NCBI GenBank assembly: GCA_937919435.1
Contig: CALFRR010000082.1
Span: 1-64,000 of the forward strand
Direction of reading: 5' to 3'
DNA length: 64,000 nt
Source of the DNA: an uncultured Alphaproteobacteria bacterium
GTDB lineage: Bacteria; Pseudomonadota; Alphaproteobacteria; Rhizobiales; Ancalomicrobiaceae
Shown here one piece after another: positions 63,701 through 64,000 of this stretch. The position numbers and the translations under genes are program-made. The number at the start of each line of letters is the position of its first letter. Within the stretch, counting starts at the first letter, position 1. The notes under the pieces were generated by a model, which had not been told where the DNA came from, did not search any database, and saw only the letters and a list, made by a program, of their open reading frames with translations.

Positions 63701-64000
63701 GCCCATGTCTTCGCAGAACATGACGAATATGCAGCGGTCGATCAGCTTCTGCGCCAAGCGCACCAACCGGCCCGTCGTGCCCGGAAAGCTCGGATTGTGT
63801 TTGATGAGCAAGTCAACAAGGTGTTCTCGGTAGGCGCGATATTCGAGATAGAAGGCCTTCTCGATCTCCTTTTCCTCAAACCGTTGCCTCTTTAGCAGTT
63901 GGAGGAGGGCGGATGGGCCCCCTTTGCTGAGGAGACTTTCAGCGTGGAAAAGCCGCACGAAGAGGAACCGCTGGAAACTCGCCGCCTCGTCGCTCCCCAG
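60728..64000 (-). CDS. Type IIG restriction-modification enzyme, Eco57I-like (5'-partial)
   Basis: At least 1090 residues, continuing beyond the window edge at its N-terminus. Read from the edge, a helical segment (AASFQRFLF, then LFHAESLL) leads to the adenine-N6 methyltransferase: KRDGVFYTPEWVVERVVAETL, SAM motif I VLDPACGSGAFLIHTLEFLL (near 62.99-63.02 kb), NIFGVDINPASVEIARLALWL, and motif IV IGNPPYVKL (near 62.56 kb). A TaqI-like target-recognition region (GYFEANKQFIAPLPIPKATEEQKNKI) follows, then a C-terminal coiled coil. Such proteins methylate, and may also cut, DNA. The nuclease motif, if any, is outside the window. Low G+C and no close host neighbour indicate horizontal transfer. Confidence 0.9.
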   Translation of the reverse strand: MGSDEAASFQRFLFVRLFHAESLLSKGGPSALLQLLKRQRFEEKEIEKAFYLEYRAYREHLVDLLIKHNPSFPGTTGRLVRLAQKLIDRCIFVMFCEDMGEQLSFPPNALSDYLSELSKSSTFEPEEQDAWNKLKELFDAMDKGKKFRSRPINRFNGGLFATDTELNDLTIPNEAFCTALQGENDESLKAHPLTLLYFAGTYNFGTAGKAGQAITLYTLGRIFEQSITELEALEAEKDNKESLTIISKRKRDGVFYTPEWVVERVVAETLSPRLDEIRDELGWSFDFEGDEDAIAKQLAREPSKRSEAFKKHVEAVGAFRDRLDVFTVLDPACGSGAFLIHTLEFLLRERRRVQRELALVTGGKREGLFEFKADDEIRHILSKNIFGVDINPASVEIARLALWLHTAKSDQPLSNLDTNIVEGNSLVGSEVYDFRKDLLTSTDIKKETINAFDYEKQFAVVFDPKRSGGPGFDCIIGNPPYVKLQNFKTVYPDTADFLRNATGKGGAPRYASCQTGSFDLYLPFIERGLELLNVQGRLGYIAPSLWRYNEYGEGLRTLLHKGGHLDRWIDFGSFQVFDEAIIYTALQFYSKSKNDRIRFALAPTGEITRVHEWDDKDWYVTYKELSKDDTWIFVSRSERALIERLKKKCLRLDDYAVSRHIFQGLITSKDPIYHFERLGKGRYEHQPPKEANKKVKPPTEIIALEDAIMHPLVSGQEAKRYEVPATTTFILFPYHYKSGDMVLFSEVELGSKFPKAWKHLKRYEQTLRARENSGFNDSTWWRFGRNQNIDKQEERKLIVAQTVKVLSVCPDYNGTFYLNNVRVNGIIPKNKNEFWYLLGILNSAVANWVFRRIAKPKEGGYFEANKQFIAPLPIPKATEEQKNKISTFAEQLTELHTQLRDVECALERRFYTCEVEEKPIEWLWPSVQTLDSWKSKAPSALTGRQKTVWAKEKRLVQIGGAASALKDKLRPGAVLEVKLEGGELSLHDDGILVLDGVFVSKAEAQTVLLHWRQYLRSITVAEGLDVAKFAEALRCIRKPTTAAVAEQIAEIDLECRTVLGEIEKVEQRLNSLAYAIYSLSAKEIAMVEGG

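Overview
The window is a GC-rich (about 70% G+C by eye) bacterial chromosome segment. Gene content and order point to an alphaproteobacterium, most likely in or near Hyphomicrobiales. The main evidence is the chain dnaA - rpsT - enoyl-CoA hydratase - mutM - ubiE - ubiB, the block rnd - lptC - lptA - lptB - rpoN - hpf - ptsN, a his operon carrying a DUF2628 gene, a RegB/RegA redox pair, a DUF1150 gene beside Hsp20, and an MmcB-type protein. The family and genus cannot be fixed from the sequence alone.

Layout. (1) 0.1-11.6 kb is mixed housekeeping: a membrane GGDEF/EAL protein, a PLP omega-aminotransferase divergent from an XRE-cupin regulator, a TetR regulator, a PfkB sugar/nucleoside kinase, a SAF-domain oxidoreductase, an EI24-type membrane protein, endonuclease III, an Ada-type methyltransferase, gpmA and dapB. 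(2) 11.7-19.3 kb is the dnaA neighbourhood with a roughly 600 bp non-coding stretch, then rpsT, an enoyl-CoA hydratase, mutM, ubiE and ubiB. (3) 19.3-33.1 kb carries a DUF4202 gene, a BaiN/HI0933-like flavoprotein, wrbA, a giant MFS-acyltransferase-acyl-ACP ligase fusion, an NhaD-like antiporter, mmcB, the RegA/RegB two-component pair, an ABC exporter and an intracellular PHB depolymerase. (4) 33.2-46.7 kb is a histidine operon (hisB-DUF2628-hisH-hisA ... hisF-hisE-coaA) interrupted by the oppositely oriented rnd-lptCAB-rpoN-hpf-ptsN block plus Hsp20, DUF1150 and hemerythrin genes. (5) 46.9-57.8 kb is a minus-strand cluster for the hook and filament part of a flagellum (flgD, flgE, an unnamed 98-residue gene, flgN-like, flgK, flgL; fliC, fliD, fliS). 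An ECF sigma factor lies upstream of it, and a membrane anti-sigma-like gene and a Spy-like periplasmic gene are embedded in it. (6) 58.5-64 kb starts with tRNA-Ser(GGA), followed by a large tyrosine integrase and a type IIG (Eco57I-like) restriction-modification protein that runs off the window. Base composition drops sharply here, so this is the edge of an integrated genomic island.

How the parts work together. The lpt genes, rpoN, hpf and ptsN serve envelope lipopolysaccharide export, alternative sigma control, ribosome hibernation and nitrogen-PTS signalling. RegB/RegA senses redox or quinone state. PhaZ mobilises stored PHB. The fused acyltransferase recycles lysophospholipid. The flagellar cluster encodes mainly axial proteins and their chaperones, with no basal body or export genes, so the rest of that flagellum must be encoded elsewhere.

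The least explained items are the paired perfect 16-bp-arm inverted repeats between coaA and flgL, the ECF sigma module split by filament genes, the highly acidic axial proteins with a minimal FlgD, the unnamed gene in the flg operon, several clean palindromes in divergent intergenic regions, and the coiled-coil-bearing integrase with the restriction island.
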